DNA of 64,000 nucleotides from Burhinus oedicnemus. Taxonomy: Eukaryota > Chordata > Aves > Charadriiformes > Burhinidae. Location of the stretch: positions 402,933-466,932 of the forward strand of contig VFFE01007638.1 of NCBI GenBank assembly GCA_008921705.1. The letters are read 5' to 3'. Position 1 is the first letter of the stretch; every line of letters starts with the position of its first letter. Positions 24,901-38,400 of this stretch are shown here, piece by piece. The notes under the pieces are model-generated. The model saw only the letters and a program-made list of their open reading frames with translations, made no database searches and was not told the origin of the DNA. The position numbers and the translations under genes are program-made.

Positions 24901-27140
24901 GATCTGAACTTTACCTCTTGTTAGCATGAAGATTGAGTCTATATTACAAACAAACGCTCTGAGGTATTTTGTTTGCAATTGCTGTCTAACAATTCTCTTG
25001 AAATTGGGACCTTGTTTAGTTTATAATAAAAATGGACAGAGCGAGAAAAAAGACAAAAAACATGAAAATTGCTAAGCCAGAGAAATTTGTTTTTACATTT
25101 TCCTAGTTATGTTTCAGAGTACTCTCCAGAAACTCCTTGTGTTCTTCACATTAGACAACGATTGATGCAGGCAGGAGATATTGCATCCCCAGGATTTATT
25201 CCTCCCAGTTTATGACTCGACTTTTCTCTAGACACCTAAAGTAAGAATTTATTTTTTTTTTCCTGGCTGCAATAGGTGTCTAAACTGAAATACGAGAGAG
25301 TAAGAGAGAGCACATGTGGCTCAATACATTTCATTCTCATGTCTGCTGCCATGTGAGATGCCTATCTAAGACATATGCCCGGGGTTGGTAGATAGAACAT
25401 GGGACCTACTGGAGATCCTCAGCCTTCATAATGAGCACTTGTAAGAGCTTAAACCCTAGGGAATATCAAATGACAGTTCAGTTTAGACAACCCACCTGAG
25501 TCCATCCCTTTCTCATTTTCTATTTTCCATCTTGAGTGCTCCACTGTTCAAGGTTTATGGGATTGCCAGTTTAGGGGAATTTAATCATCTGCATTGTAAA
25601 TTCTAATGCTGGAGCTGAGCAGTTACATTTCACAGTTTTGAGCATCACATACCTGAAGTCCTTTGGTTGAATGCCTGACTAGCTCAGTTAGTTTAATGCA
25701 ACTGCACCAGAGAATGCAAATGTTGCAAAGAAAAAATATGTTAAAAACAACAAGCAAGACAATGTGAACTAATAAAGCAAAATGGCTTTTCAACCCAACA
25801 TATTATTTAATAAAAGTAATCTATCACTGTAATTACCACACAGTATAGAAATATAACTTAAATTAGAAAAATATATTAAAAGTGATATGCCATAAGTGAT
25901 AAATCATAGGGAAATCTATAAATCAATTGCCAAATCCAGGAAGAAATGTCAGTTATTAATATATATTAATATATACTTGTGATATTTTAAACTCATAAAC
26001 ACAAAACTAGACACTTCCTTGAAGCAAAAAAGACATTTTGCATGTGGTGATATATATTGACTGATTCTGTATTACTCTGACTATTATTTTATGTGCAATA
26101 GTCCTAAAGTCTTCAATGTTTTCACAACACTACTTGCATACCAAGAAAGTAGCCTGCTTCTTTCATTACAAATTTTTATTGTATAGTGATGTTATCACAT
26201 TGTAATGATTATTCTGTAATTTTTCTTGTATTAGTATTCTTTTTTTTCATCCTTCTGACTGCAGAACTGAAAGACCAAGACATGAAATGTGAAGGAATCT
26301 ACTGAGAATTCAGGTATATGCTCATGGGACAAGAATGCTTTTCTTACATTTTCTTTTGGCATCCCCTACTGGTGTACAGTTGCAAAGACCCCTCTGTGAG
26401 ACTGAAGACCGAAAAGAACTTGCTATGCTTCTTTGGCTCTCGAAGTCTTTATGAATGCCAATAATAGCAAAAATAATGGCACGTTAATGTGAAAATATTT
26501 ATATTCTCCTCAAGCAACATAAATTCATTGCTTCAGTGAATGTATCATCTCCTTAAACAGTACATCTAATTACACTACTTTTTTTGTTTGTTTCACATGT
26601 TTAGTTTATCTCCTTGTCTTGAAGAAGTAAAGAGGTTTGCTGAATCTGGATGAGTAGTTTGGTTTTTTGTTTTTTGGGGGTTTTTTTGTTGGTTGTTTTT
26701 TTTTTAAATCTTAATAACAAAGAAATAATTATCAAATTTTTCATTCAAACTGTGTCATGACAAACATGATTTGTGATGATGCAGTGTGGCAATGCAGTGT
26801 TTCCTAATGTGGAAACCTCCCCACCTCACTTTAGACACCTAGCATATCTGAAGCCATGATCAACCCAGGCTCCCTAAAAAATCAAAGGAGATAAACTAGC
26901 ATCTCAGATTCATAACCTAGAAATGCTCTATTGACTACAGAAGTTTTGAGCAGCTGCACTTCTACATAAAATGTCTAAAGTCTACCTTAATGTCTAGACT
27001 TAGTGTGTGCCTGCTGACCATGGAAAATGTTCTGAGCAGAATAGCTAGATAACAGTGCTCTAAGTCTGCTTGTAACAGAATTTTCTACATAAAAATGTGG
27101 GTGTTTTCTCACCATTATGAAACTTACTTATATGAGTTTT
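21945..27140. other. Long AT-rich stretch without recognised gene
   Basis: Mostly AT-rich single-copy-looking DNA. Exceptions are a GC-richer block at about 23940-24400 open in several frames, an inverted pair TAGACACCT / AGGTGTCTA at about 25231-25284, and a 49-base exon-like segment at 26265-26313. None has a recognised family. Confidence 0.55.
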
Positions 27141-27370
27141 CATAGAATCATAGAATGGTTTGTGTTGGAAGGGACCTAAAAGATCATCTAGTTCGAACCC
27201 CCCTGCCATGGACAAGGACACCTCCCACTAGACCTTGTTGCTCAAAGCCTCATCCAACCTGGCCTTGAACACTTCCAGGGATGGGGCCTCCACAATTTCT
27301 CTGGGCAGCCTGTTTCAGTGTCTTACCACCCTCACAGTAAAAAATTTCTTCCTAATACCTAATCTAAATT
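27141..27370 (-). mobile_element. CR1 LINE 3' end, 5'-truncated
   Basis: Begins on the plus strand with CATAGAATCATAGAATGG, the complement of the octamer tail, followed by the conserved 3' region (GGAAGGGACCTAAAAGATCATC) and the last ORF2 codons, ending near 27370 within the KKFF-type region (AAATTTCTTCCTAATACC). About 230 bases remain. It belongs to the same broad group as 19788-21944. Confidence 0.95.
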
Positions 27371-27991
27371 AATTCTCATTAAAAGATCTCAGAAGTGGAT
27401 GACACATACCTTGTCTTTGATCATGGGGTGTAAACATGAATAGGGGCTGAAAGATCTTTCTGTGGATACTTACTAAGGATAAAAATTAAATCATTTTAAA
27501 TAGAAATCAAATAGTATACTACTGAATAGCTGGGTGTTGATCAATGACACTTTCTAAATGACAAATGATTTCCAATTGCAGATTTTGTTCATTCTTTGCA
27601 TGCTCATTAATCTCTAGTGAGGATAAGATGTGAGTATGTACTGCTAAATATTAATACTTCCCATTAATCTTAAAATGCAATTATGATTTTCAGCTAGATG
27701 GAATAATATTATCCTATGTGTCCTGTTAGGTTATCTATTAGACAGGAGTACCTCTTCCTTCTATCATAGACTACTTTGAATATTTTTCCACACATATCTT
27801 TTTTTTCACCAAATTCTATATTTTCTTCAAAGATAAGTTCACTCATATTTAAATGCGTGTATGTGCATATTTATTTATATATAAATATATAAAGGGAACA
27901 CCACGTTTTAACCTCTTTCTCCTTCTAGACTGATTTTTTTTTTTTTAACTGTAGGTTATTAGTATTTCTCTAGAGTTAATGAGTAGAATAT

Positions 27992-28085
27992 GCCTCTTTT
28001 TGCAGATGGGAATTATGAGGCACAAGCAGCTCAGTGACTTGCTGAACGGGTAACACCTGCCTGCAGCACCAGAACACAGGAGTCT
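27992..28085 (+). repeat. MIR-like ancient SINE relic
   Basis: The order of phrases TTTGCAGATGGGAATTATGAGG, CACAAGCAG, CAGTGACTTGCTGAAC and AACACAGGAGTC follows the MIR core (TTTACAGATGAGGAAACTGAGGC, then AGTGACTTGCCC, then CCCAGGAGTC). It is heavily diverged, as expected for an element that predates birds. (Phrases quoted in parts.). Confidence 0.5.
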
Positions 28086-29195
28086 TTTTTCCCCAAGTGC
28101 ATACTTTAATGGTATACAATGTATTTTCTTCCGGCTATAGAATATAAACTAATGTGATTTATTTTCATTTATAGTGAGTATACTTGCCATCCACCTCAAC
28201 TTTCAAAAACATAAAACTCTTAAAGATGTGCCTTATATTTAAATGAGGGATAATGCTAACACCAGTGATATCAATAAACAGCCATGAGACATAGGCTACG
28301 TCTGTATGTGTAAGTAACACAGGGCCAGGGACGTTTGTCATTATCCATGCTTAGTTGCCAGCATCATCTCCAACATTGCTTTGCTGTATGCCAGCTTTGC
28401 CGCAGAAAGCATCTGGGCCTAGATAGCACATCCCACTAGGCAGTATGAAAGAACAAATCTTATCTGGGGATAAGAGAGAGTTTAAGCAAGTGGACACAAT
28501 AAGACTTTGCCACTGATGCTTGAGGGCCAAAGAAGTGTCCCTGGCCTACTGTAGTTATTTGCAGAAAGTAACACATTACTGCATCAAAATTGGTTTCTTA
28601 AAAACTGCTGCATCTTTAACGCTGAACTAGTGTTTTAGTCTATACAGTTGTCTTATGTCCTGCAGTTCGTAGACTACACTGAAATTCCCTTGTATTTCAG
28701 AGGGTCAAACATTTCATTACATATGTAGGGCAAACTATACCGCTAGGTAGACCAACGTCCACACTGGAATCAAACCTTATCTGTTATGAAATTTATATTG
28801 AAATAAGTTGCATCCCTTCTCTTGATGTTTAGAATGTTCTATAACATTCAGGAAATAATTCAATGTGATATCAGCTGTTACCTTGTTACAGTCATAGTGA
28901 AGGCGAAATTTAAGTTTCCATTTTTCATCTTCAAAGTATATCTGACTTGACTGCCATGCAGGTTCGATATTTTTGTCTATGCCACATGGTTGAACATTTG
29001 TGTCCCTGTGAAATCACATAAAATGTCTTTATTATGTTGTTTAAAATGAATTTCAGTCAAAAACCCCACTATACAATTTATGATCAGCCACATAACATAA
29101 CATAGGTTGTTGATTTACTGTAGTCTAGAACAAATACAGTTAAGAAGTTCTTTTTCTCCTCTTTATTAAAGAAAAAATAGATGGTTGGAGGTCCA

Positions 29196-29220
29196 GTCTC
29201 TCTCTCTTTCTCTTTCTCTC
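29196..29220. repeat. CT-rich simple repeat
   Basis: GTCTCTCTCTCTTTCTCTTT followed by CTCTC forms a short imperfect (CT)n tract. Confidence 0.85.
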
Positions 29221-30996
29221 AAAGGATATGGATATGTATTGAAGTAAAATAATATATTTCATTGAATAGGAGCTTCTATGGAGGCAAACATGGCACTGTA
29301 GGATCCCAAAACATTCGAAAAACACTTTTGGGCTTAGGTTGTATCACTCCATAAAGCTAAAAACAGTTCAAATCTTTTATCTTACTTCAGGGTAACAGTC
29401 ACTCAACTGAAGGATAAGGGTTTCTCAAAAAACAAATTCATTCCAGCTGCCTTTTTTGCTGTTGATATGTCCCCCAAGGTAAAAGAACAGCTAGTATCAG
29501 AAGTCAAAATTCATTAAATGTTCTGGAAAGAAGACATGCATACATAATAAATAATATAAATATATATTCCTTACAATTCCATAACTAATGGCTTATACAG
29601 TTAATATGGAATTATCACACATTACAAGTTCATAAAACAGACATTTATATCAGGTATGCTCAATGAATTAGAAACAAATAGGACTTAGTGTTTTTTAATT
29701 CAATATAATAGTCAAACCCACAAAGTTAAACTCTAATTTTTCTTGTGGGTTTCTGTTACTCTTCTCCCAGACACAAGGAAAGACCATGTACTCCACAGGT
29801 ATTTTCTGGATGTGGAAAGAAAATCCTAGAAAGTAGTTTTAGCATTTTTCAGCAGTGTGATGCTGGCTACCTACCTGCTGCAGTTCTTTGGCTTTGATTT
29901 CTGGCTTTCCGTTCCTTTTCATTCCTTTCATTCCAAACAGCACAAGGCTACTGTGCCATCATTTATAATGCAACAGGGGTAGGATATTTGCAGCATGTTT
30001 CCTCAGTAACCAGAACACCACATATTTCACATTTATTGAGACAGAGTCAAGTAACAAAACCCTGTTGAAGACCAGTAAAATTGGATCCAGTTCAAAGATC
30101 CAGTTTTCAAAACTCCCAGTGCCTGGTGTTGGACAGGCATCATCTTTTCAAGTCCCTTCCCTTTTTCTTGAAAAGAAATGGCTTGTTAGTACATCCTAGC
30201 TACCTCTCATGGGTCAGGAAAATTAATAAATAAATAAACTTTCAAGTTATGAGTGTCTTTCAGCCCTAACAACCTCTGATTCAAATTACTTTCAAAACAG
30301 GGCTCCATTCTTTAATATGTCATATCCCCAGTCCTGAAAGTTTTCCTCATAAACCCTGCAGAATAGAGTGCAAAAAACCACACACAGGCTCAGTTCATGC
30401 ATTTAGTATTTAATAAAGTCTTCCTTGCATGCACAGGGGAACTATTATCCTCATTGTAACAAGGGTGTAGAGTCAGCAGTAGTTTTCTGGCCTGAATATG
30501 CAAACTTCTGCCTATTAGACTATACTATGCTGAATGTTGAAGCCTAACTCAGCTTTTTTCTCTCCTTTTACAAAATAGAGGATTTTTAAGATATTCAGTT
30601 TTTGTCATTAGAATACGAAGTACTAATTTTATTCTGGCTCCAGTTTAACAAGAAATGAGTGCATATATATGTATGTATGCATATAACCATTGCATAGGTA
30701 CGACAGCATAAGAACTAGACAGACAAGATCAAGTCCAAACTTTTTAATTTTACAAGGTTTAGTTGCACAATGATTGGATTTATTTATGAATCCACTATAA
30801 TTAGCAAACCATCTTTTATTTAAATGCAAAAGGAAATATTTATCCACTTATTGTATTATAAACAAACTCTTCACATAATGCCTCATATAGCAACCACTGA
30901 AATTGTTAAGAACTTTTCCTTTGTTTCTGATAGGTTTTATATAGAGCTGATTGTCAGGAGCAAATATCTGCAGTGCAGAAATAGTTATATGTTCTC

Positions 30997-31009
30997 ACAT
31001 ATGTGACAT
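30997..31009. repeat. Upstream copy of 13-base direct repeat
   Basis: ACATATGTGACAT here is identical to 32465-32477, which starts directly after the CR1 tail. It may be a target duplication or local simple sequence; see the findings. Confidence 0.5.
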
Positions 31010-31221
31010 GTACAGAGACTTGTTTATACTCATGCCACTGTGATCCAACAGGAACTAACATTACAACCCATGTATCCTTCAAAGACTGAAATTATACTTC
31101 TTGTTAGTGACATATGTATGTTTGTATGTTTACAGTGACAATGTACGTGCTGCTTGATTTTGTGTGTACCCTCACTTCTCATTTTACTCCTACTCAGCTG
31201 TTAACTTATTTGAATGTGTAT

Positions 31222-32464
31222 GCCTGACTAATCTAGTAACCTTCTGTGATGGAGTGCATGCATCAGTGGACAGAAGAAAATCTATGGATGTCATCTACCT
31301 GAACTTCTGTAAGGCCTTTGGTACAGTCTGCACAACATTCTTACCTCTACATTGGAGAGATACGGGTTTCATGGATGGAGGGTTAGATGGATAAGGAATT
31401 GGCTGGATGGCCCCGTCCAAAGAGTTGCAGTCAACAGCTTTATGCCCAAATGGAGATCAGTAACGTGGTGTCCCTCAAGGGTCCATACTGGGACCAGTAC
31501 TGCTCAGTATCTATCAATATCTCATCAATGACATAGACAGTGGGATTGAGTACACCGTCAGCAGGTTTGCAGAGGACACCGAGCTGAGTGATGCAGGTGA
31601 TTGCTAAAAGGAAAGGATGCCATCCAGAGGGACCTTGACAGACTTGAGGAATGGTCCCATGCAAAGCTCATGAAATTCAACAAGGCCAAGTGCAAGGTCT
31701 TGTACCTAGGTCAGTGCAATCTCCAGCATCAATACAGACTGAGGGATGAATGGATTAAAAGCAGCCCTGTGGAGAATGACTTGGAGATACTGACGGATGA
31801 AAAATTTGATATGAACTGGTGATATGTGCTTGCAGCCTAAAAAGCCAACCATATCCTGGCTGCATCAAAAGGAGCGTGGCCAACAGGTCAAGGGAGGTGA
31901 TTCTCCCCATCTACTCTGCACTTGTGAGATCCCACCTGGAGTATTGCATCCAGTTCTGGAGTCCTCAGTACAGGAAAGACATGGACCTATTGAAGTGAGT
32001 CCAGAGGAAGGCTATGAAAATGATCAGAGGGCTGGAACTCCTGTCCTATGAAGACAGGCTGAGAAACTTGGAGTTGTTCAGCCTAGAGAAGAGACAGACC
32101 ATGGGAGATCTTATTGCAGCCTTTCAATACTTAAAGGCAGCTTATAGGAAAGATGAAGAAAGACTTTTTACCAAAGGGCTGTAGTGACAGGACAAGGGGC
32201 ATGGTTTTAAACTGGAAAAATTTAGATTGGACATGAGGAAGAAATAAGGTTTAGATTGGAGATAAGGAAGTAATTCTTTACAGTAAAGTTGGTGAGACAT
32301 TGGAAGAGGTTGCCCAGAGAATTTGTGGATACCCCATCACTGGAAGTGTTCAAGGTCAGGTTAGACGGGACATTGAGCAACCTGATCTTGTCTCAAATGG
32401 CAGGGGGGTTGAACTGGATGATCTTTAAAGGACCCTTCCAACCCAAACTATTCTATGATTCTAT
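31222..32464 (+). mobile_element. CR1 LINE, reverse transcriptase to 3' tail
   Basis: Starts inside the reverse transcriptase at the CLTNLVTFCDGV block and runs through [10 protein letters not shown], the catalytic region near 31563 (FAED in place of FADD) and the C-terminal part to the tail ATTCTATGATTCTAT. Open pieces include 31601-31822 ([18 protein letters not shown]) and 32289-32474 (VRHWKRLPREFVDTPSLEVF), with frame changes between them. The catalytic D-to-E change and several stops mean it is inactive. Near 32224-32270 a 'TTTAGATTGGA...GGAAG' phrase occurs twice, which points to a small internal duplication. Confidence 0.95.
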
Positions 32465-35400
32465 ACATATGTGACATATGTATAAGTGACATAAGATTCC
32501 ATGTATAAGTGACATCATCTCTTATCGCATTGATACAAGTATGAAAATAGAATAGAGAAAATTTTAAATCTGTTTAAATTTACAGAAGTGTGATTTTTAT
32601 CCTTAAGCTATGATATATAATACATATATTTTTATTTTATATATGCAATGCTGAATAACATATTTTAAATGCATTCAAACTAATAATAAAGTACAGAATA
32701 GAAATGGGTGGTCCTTTTAACCTGTAGGTGTTATCACATTACTTACATAACGCATAAAATTTCAAAAAACCCGAACAGTTCTACAGACAACTGTGCTATC
32801 ATTTTAAGTGTGTTGTAGTCTATGACTCCATTGGTTTCAGATATCCATGTTTTTTCAAAAATATGCAAATAGTTACAAGCAAATATGTGACTAATGGAAG
32901 TTCTAAAACATCCTAAGAAGATAAATGAAGTCCTCCTAACACTAAGGCCTTGATCCCGCAGATCTTTGTGAGGTGTTTAGTGCCCAGTGTACACACAAAC
33001 CCAACCCCCACAGACATTATTGCCAAACAACAGTAAATCTCAGATTCCAGAGCACAGTGAAGAGGCAGAGGCCAGATGTGTCTGTGGAGACAGAGGCTTA
33101 ATTACAGAGCTTGATTGTACTAGTAAGATCCTGCTTAATTGTGCATCCTCCTTTGATAATTTAGCCCAGCTGCTCTGCGGCTGTAAGAACCATACGGCAT
33201 AATATGCTTCAGAATACTTTGTGCTTTTAATAGAAAGATAGATAGCAATGTGCAAAATAATGTGTAATCTAGCCCAATATACAGTTGCACATGGTAACAG
33301 AAATCTGGTTTTATTTATTTATTTTGTCTGCTGAGAAAAGCAGATTGAGTAACTTAAATTATAGGCTCATTTAGACTACACCAAATTCCCTTGTTTCCTC
33401 AGTATTGTCAAGGCTCTGGTTTATTAATAGATGAGCTGCTCAGATATTTACATTTTTAAAGGAACACTTCAGCTAAAACCAGACAGACGAACAGGTTGCA
33501 GTGTATTTTCCTTTATCAGGAAGGAATCTAAATACATGTCATTTGGTCATGGGTGAGTACAGGCTGCTGAAATCTGCAATGAAAAGCCTTATATTTAAGC
33601 TAACAAACAATGTTATTGTTAAGCTAAACCTCCTTAAAAACTTGTGATAACCCTGAAGAAGAGTTATGAAGTTCTTATTAGATGAGAAATTGGTGTTTTC
33701 CTCTAGTGCACACTACCTATAAATGATTAACAGAAGCAAGGTAATCAAGAATAAGCACTGAAGATGTGGAAATCTCTGACTTATTTATCTCCACTGTCTC
33801 TTCTGTTAGTCTTCACTATTAAAACCGTGCCAGGACACACAGTCCTTTCTTCTTGCTCCTGTGCTTCATAGGTTCCCAGCTGAATTAAATGAATTAAATG
33901 ATTTAAAGTGTGCTCATAAAACTTGGAGTAACCCCACATCTGCTTCGCCCTTGAGATCAGCCTGGTCTCTCTGTAGAGAGGAGTCAGAAAAGTCACATAA
34001 AGTAACAGTGTGTTTGCTCTTCCACCTCTTGCTCTGCACTGAATTCAGATTATTCAACCCCCGAATCAGGATTATTAATTCTTTGCCCTCACCTTTTCTA
34101 GCTTCTAAGTTACACAGTGGTAAACTTATACAGAAGGTGAAAACCATGAGAAAAAGTCCTCTAAGGCTATGTCGATACGATTGCAGAAACTATAGCCAGT
34201 TCTTGTCTAGGGGCCATGATCATATATATTATCAAGTTGGCCTACAATATGGTTTTCCCACAGTCCAAGCAGCATTTTCCTACGTAACCCCATCATGGTT
34301 TGAGGGATACAAAATTACAGGGACTGTTACAAAGTAATGGAACGAAAGAGTAGAACCTACTGAAGGGCGGAGAGTTTGAATGCATGAAATGAAATACTGC
34401 ATGCCACTTGATCTTGGTGCCAGAGAATGTTTCTTGATCCATTTTATTTATTAGTATGCAAAAGGAAAGGCCCGGGTAGGAAACTACTGTAGGCATAAAG
34501 TCGGCATTACAGCTGAATAGAAGGTGCCCAGGGATCCATCCCTATTCCTAAATTGAGGGGGCACTCTGTACTTAAAATGGAGAGGGTGTAGACATCATTT
34601 AGAGGGCAGAGAGAGCAATCTATCCAGATGATTTGCCCAGTCTACCACCTCCTGTCATTTCTGTACATGGTTCTTTGCTGCATTAAGATGCCCAAAGTCA
34701 GTATTCGTATTTGTTCTGTTCAGTAATTTGACTGAAATTCATGATTTTTGTCGAAAACAGAAAATGACAGCAGCAGAATAAGAAATCCTATTCATTTTCC
34801 ATGCAATACAATTTTTTAGAAATGTATCTTCCTCCAGTTCTCCTTTGAAGTTTCCACCTCTTAGGATATTACTTTTTTTTCTTTTGTTTTAAGAAGTTTT
34901 ACTGTTAGGTTTTGTGATCAGTCACTAACTTATTTTTGCTGTTACTGTTGTTATCAGCCCTTACTAACATTCCCACAGGTCCCCACTTCCCAACAGTAAT
35001 AACAATGAAGTAAAATGGGGAGGGAGGAGATGGGGTACAGTGTTTTAAGAAAACATTACATTTATTATGAATATGCATTTTAGAAGGGATGAGGTAAACT
35101 CTTTCCAAAACTATAAACATGCACATCTTTGTGTTACAGTAAAGCCTGACTGGAATATTTGAAAATAGAAGCTGCTCAGACTCCTTACTCAATTCATGAG
35201 TTGCAGTCTAGCAGTCACGGTTCATACTCCTCATCTTGATTCCTAACTTCACCTCACTCTTATGCAGTGAAAACATGGAGGCAATTAAAATAATCCAGAT
35301 ACAAAATTTATAATTGGAAACCATATTTAGTGAAAAACCTCTCAACATAACCTCAGTTCAGAAGATATGTCAGTTGGTAAAAGTCAAATGCTTAAAACAG

Positions 35401-38400
35401 CGAATGTTCTGAAATAGGATATTGAGGGTTTCTTGTTTATTCAAATAAGATTTTATTTGTTCAACTGGAAATATTAGTTGTACTAATTAATTATTTTATT
35501 ATCTGATAATTAAACAAATGACAGTGAGATAAAATACCTATAATTTAATTGTAAGCAACCTTATCATATCATGCATTTTTTTTCTATTCAATATTAGGTC
35601 TTTTACCAGCTTCAACACCACAGTACCTAAGTCTATTCTAGTGAAAATTATTTCACTTACCTCTACTGCATATACCTAATAAATGCAGTATATACTGAAG
35701 GAATAAAGATATAAAGGGAAACATGAGACACAGAGAATATAAAGTAAGCAATTTAGAGGAAGGTAAAAAGAAGGGAAGGAGTAACGAAGCAGAATGTCTG
35801 GAGCAAACGGACATAAAATTAGCAGGCTGTAGAATCCCTGACTCAGTGGATAGGATATAGAAATAGTGAAAGAAAGAAGAAAAACAGAATCTCAAATAAT
35901 CTCAATGAATTCATCTGAGGGTATTTGCTTGTATTTATGTCCTTTGAAATACCTGGATTTGAAAGTCCTTGATCAGAAGAGCTGTTTTTTTTGATCCTAA
36001 TGAAAATACATTATTAATGGTACTGCACTTGTTGTGGATCAGGAGTAAGTTAATCCTCAGTCCCAAGTTCTGGAGTTGCTGAATTGTACAGTTCTTTTTT
36101 CAAAAATTTTCTTAAACTGATTATTTTTCATCTTGTAAATTAGTCTCTTCATGTGAATAACTAGAGCTTTCAGGCCTTTCTTCTTCATATTTCTACTATT
36201 CTGTGTCTAGTTCTGGAACTAATATAATAATAGCAATATGTTGTAGCCATAGTGATATAAAAATATATATGAAGAGACTGTGCCCAAAAGCTTTCTGCCT
36301 TTTCCAATCTTATCATCTGGCCTAATAAAAATATTATCTCTTCTTTCCATCTCACACTTCCAATGGCATAAATATTGGAATAAATTTGAAACCAAATTAC
36401 CTCCTCAAATTTATTTTATTTAGTAATATATCAAAGTTTGACTGATGATCTAAAAACAAAATAAACAAAATTAATGCTTGTTTCATTTTGGTTTACTTTT
36501 GTTAAATGGCATTTCAACAATAGATATCAGTACAATATTGTTGCATTAATATGTTGTCGTCAGTATTTTAAAAATTGCAGAAGTTTCTTTTTATGCTAGA
36601 CAACAAAATAAATAAAAAGAAAGAAATACTCTAGTTTTCTTTTCCTGTCACATACCAGTGGAAGGAAACAGAGAACCTCTATCAGCTTAGATGACACATT
36701 CATTGACTGAAATCGGGCAAACCATGTAATTTTTTTCAATACTGGGAAATTTTGAGCAAAATGAGTCTATAGCAAACTTGGGGCAGCCAAAATAGTTTAG
36801 ACAGAAGTGCATCAAAGAAGAAATTCACCACATGCAGAAGGTCTGCTTAGAGCCCATGAAGAATTTATATTCTGCCTCATTTTCAAGGCTATGTTTTCAA
36901 GCTGCCTCCTGGACATAACGTTTTTAAAAATCTTTTTAGCACTAGAGGGGTATGATATCCTACATAAATCAGGATTTCACAACTGATCATGTAAACACCT
37001 GAATTCAATTTTGGGTTTTGCCATTGTTCTTATTAAATCAGATTTCGATTTCACTTTTGTTCTAATGTGTTACCAATCACTAACAGCAAAAAGAATAATT
37101 TGGCATTCCAGATAGAATGGTGACCATGAATGAACATTTTACAGCTGAAACAGTAAGTTTATAAACTGTTTACCTTTGATTCTCATTACTGTATTCCCAC
37201 ACATGGGATCTGCAATTTATAGAAGTTCCCCTAGAGCTATAGGGGAGAAACTTTATGTTTTTCTCTCTCTAGTTTGTCTTGCCTAGAAGTGTGCTGGAAA
37301 CAACTGTAACATATCAGGGTGGGACACGAGTAGCTGAAGTGCTTTATTTAAAAGTAAGTCTGGAATGTAAAGCACCTCCATGACAATGTAAAAGCTGTTG
37401 TGAGGACCAGCACTTACATCAGTCTGCAGAGCAGATAAAATCCAGGCAAAAAACCACCTTTGCCTCTCCTTGCCCTCTGATGTGCTTCTCTGCACCTTGT
37501 GTCTTAAATAGAAGCAATAGAAAGCGTACCCCTTTGTCAAATACATCATGATATGAGGTGCATTTTAAGCATTTCAAACTGGAGAAAACCTTTGCACTTA
37601 TGAAAGCATGTGATGGGACTACAGAGTCTGAAAAATGAATATTCACATGCCTGTAACGTAATCTGATGCAATCAAAGATACTGCTGTATGGATTTAAAGC
37701 ATTTTCTTCTACCCAAAATCTTCTTTCTCTTTAGATCTCTTATACTAAATGAAACTTAATGAATTGTACCTGAAATTCTGACTAAATACTTGCAGGTGGA
37801 TTTCCTGATTTGGTAAGTTAGTTATCTTTGCTAGATTTAGGTTTGAAATTACTAAAAGTATAGGCCTGATACAACAGTTTGTTTGGATTAAAAAGGTTTT
37901 GCAAAACTTGCTGGTGTGATAATATCTTGTGGGCTTTCTGATATTGAGTAATTAGGATCTAACTTTTGCAGGGGGTACTACATACTTCTCTGATTTTTTT
38001 CAAGCTATCACAATTTTATCACAAATTAAAAATACAAACTTGTTTTCTTTTTGATACTTAGCTTATGAAGTATATCCCTACAGGGAGAAAAACATTCAAT
38101 TCACCTATAAATCATTCAGTGTTTATCACAAAGCATCCCATTTTTATTGCTCTTTCTTTTTTAACTTAAGTAGCAAGTTTGTTCCGCAGACTGGTTTGGT
38201 CATGCTGATTTTGTTCCTGGTGTTTCAATGATACATTTGTGACTCAATTTCTCAGTAATTTCTTTACATGAATCTGTATCCAGCTGAGAGTTCTCATTCT
38301 GCAGAAATCTTTCTTATTGTGTGTACATGGTCCTATTTTAAGTGCTGATAGAGAGCTTGATGTAGTTGTCCAAATGGAGATGTTTAACATTATTTGAAAT

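Larger units (their letters stand above)
27371..31221. other. AT-rich stretch without recognised gene
   Basis: Holds a MIR-like relic at 27992-28085 and a short CT tract at 29196-29220. Open frames are at most 72 codons and carry no domain. Nothing else was identified. Confidence 0.55.

Noticed and set aside
33861..34337. 158-codon open frame in apparently single-copy DNA
   Set aside because: No recognised domain, no homology that I can see, biased neither to coding codon use nor to splice sites. It is long but not exceptional in a 64 kb window.
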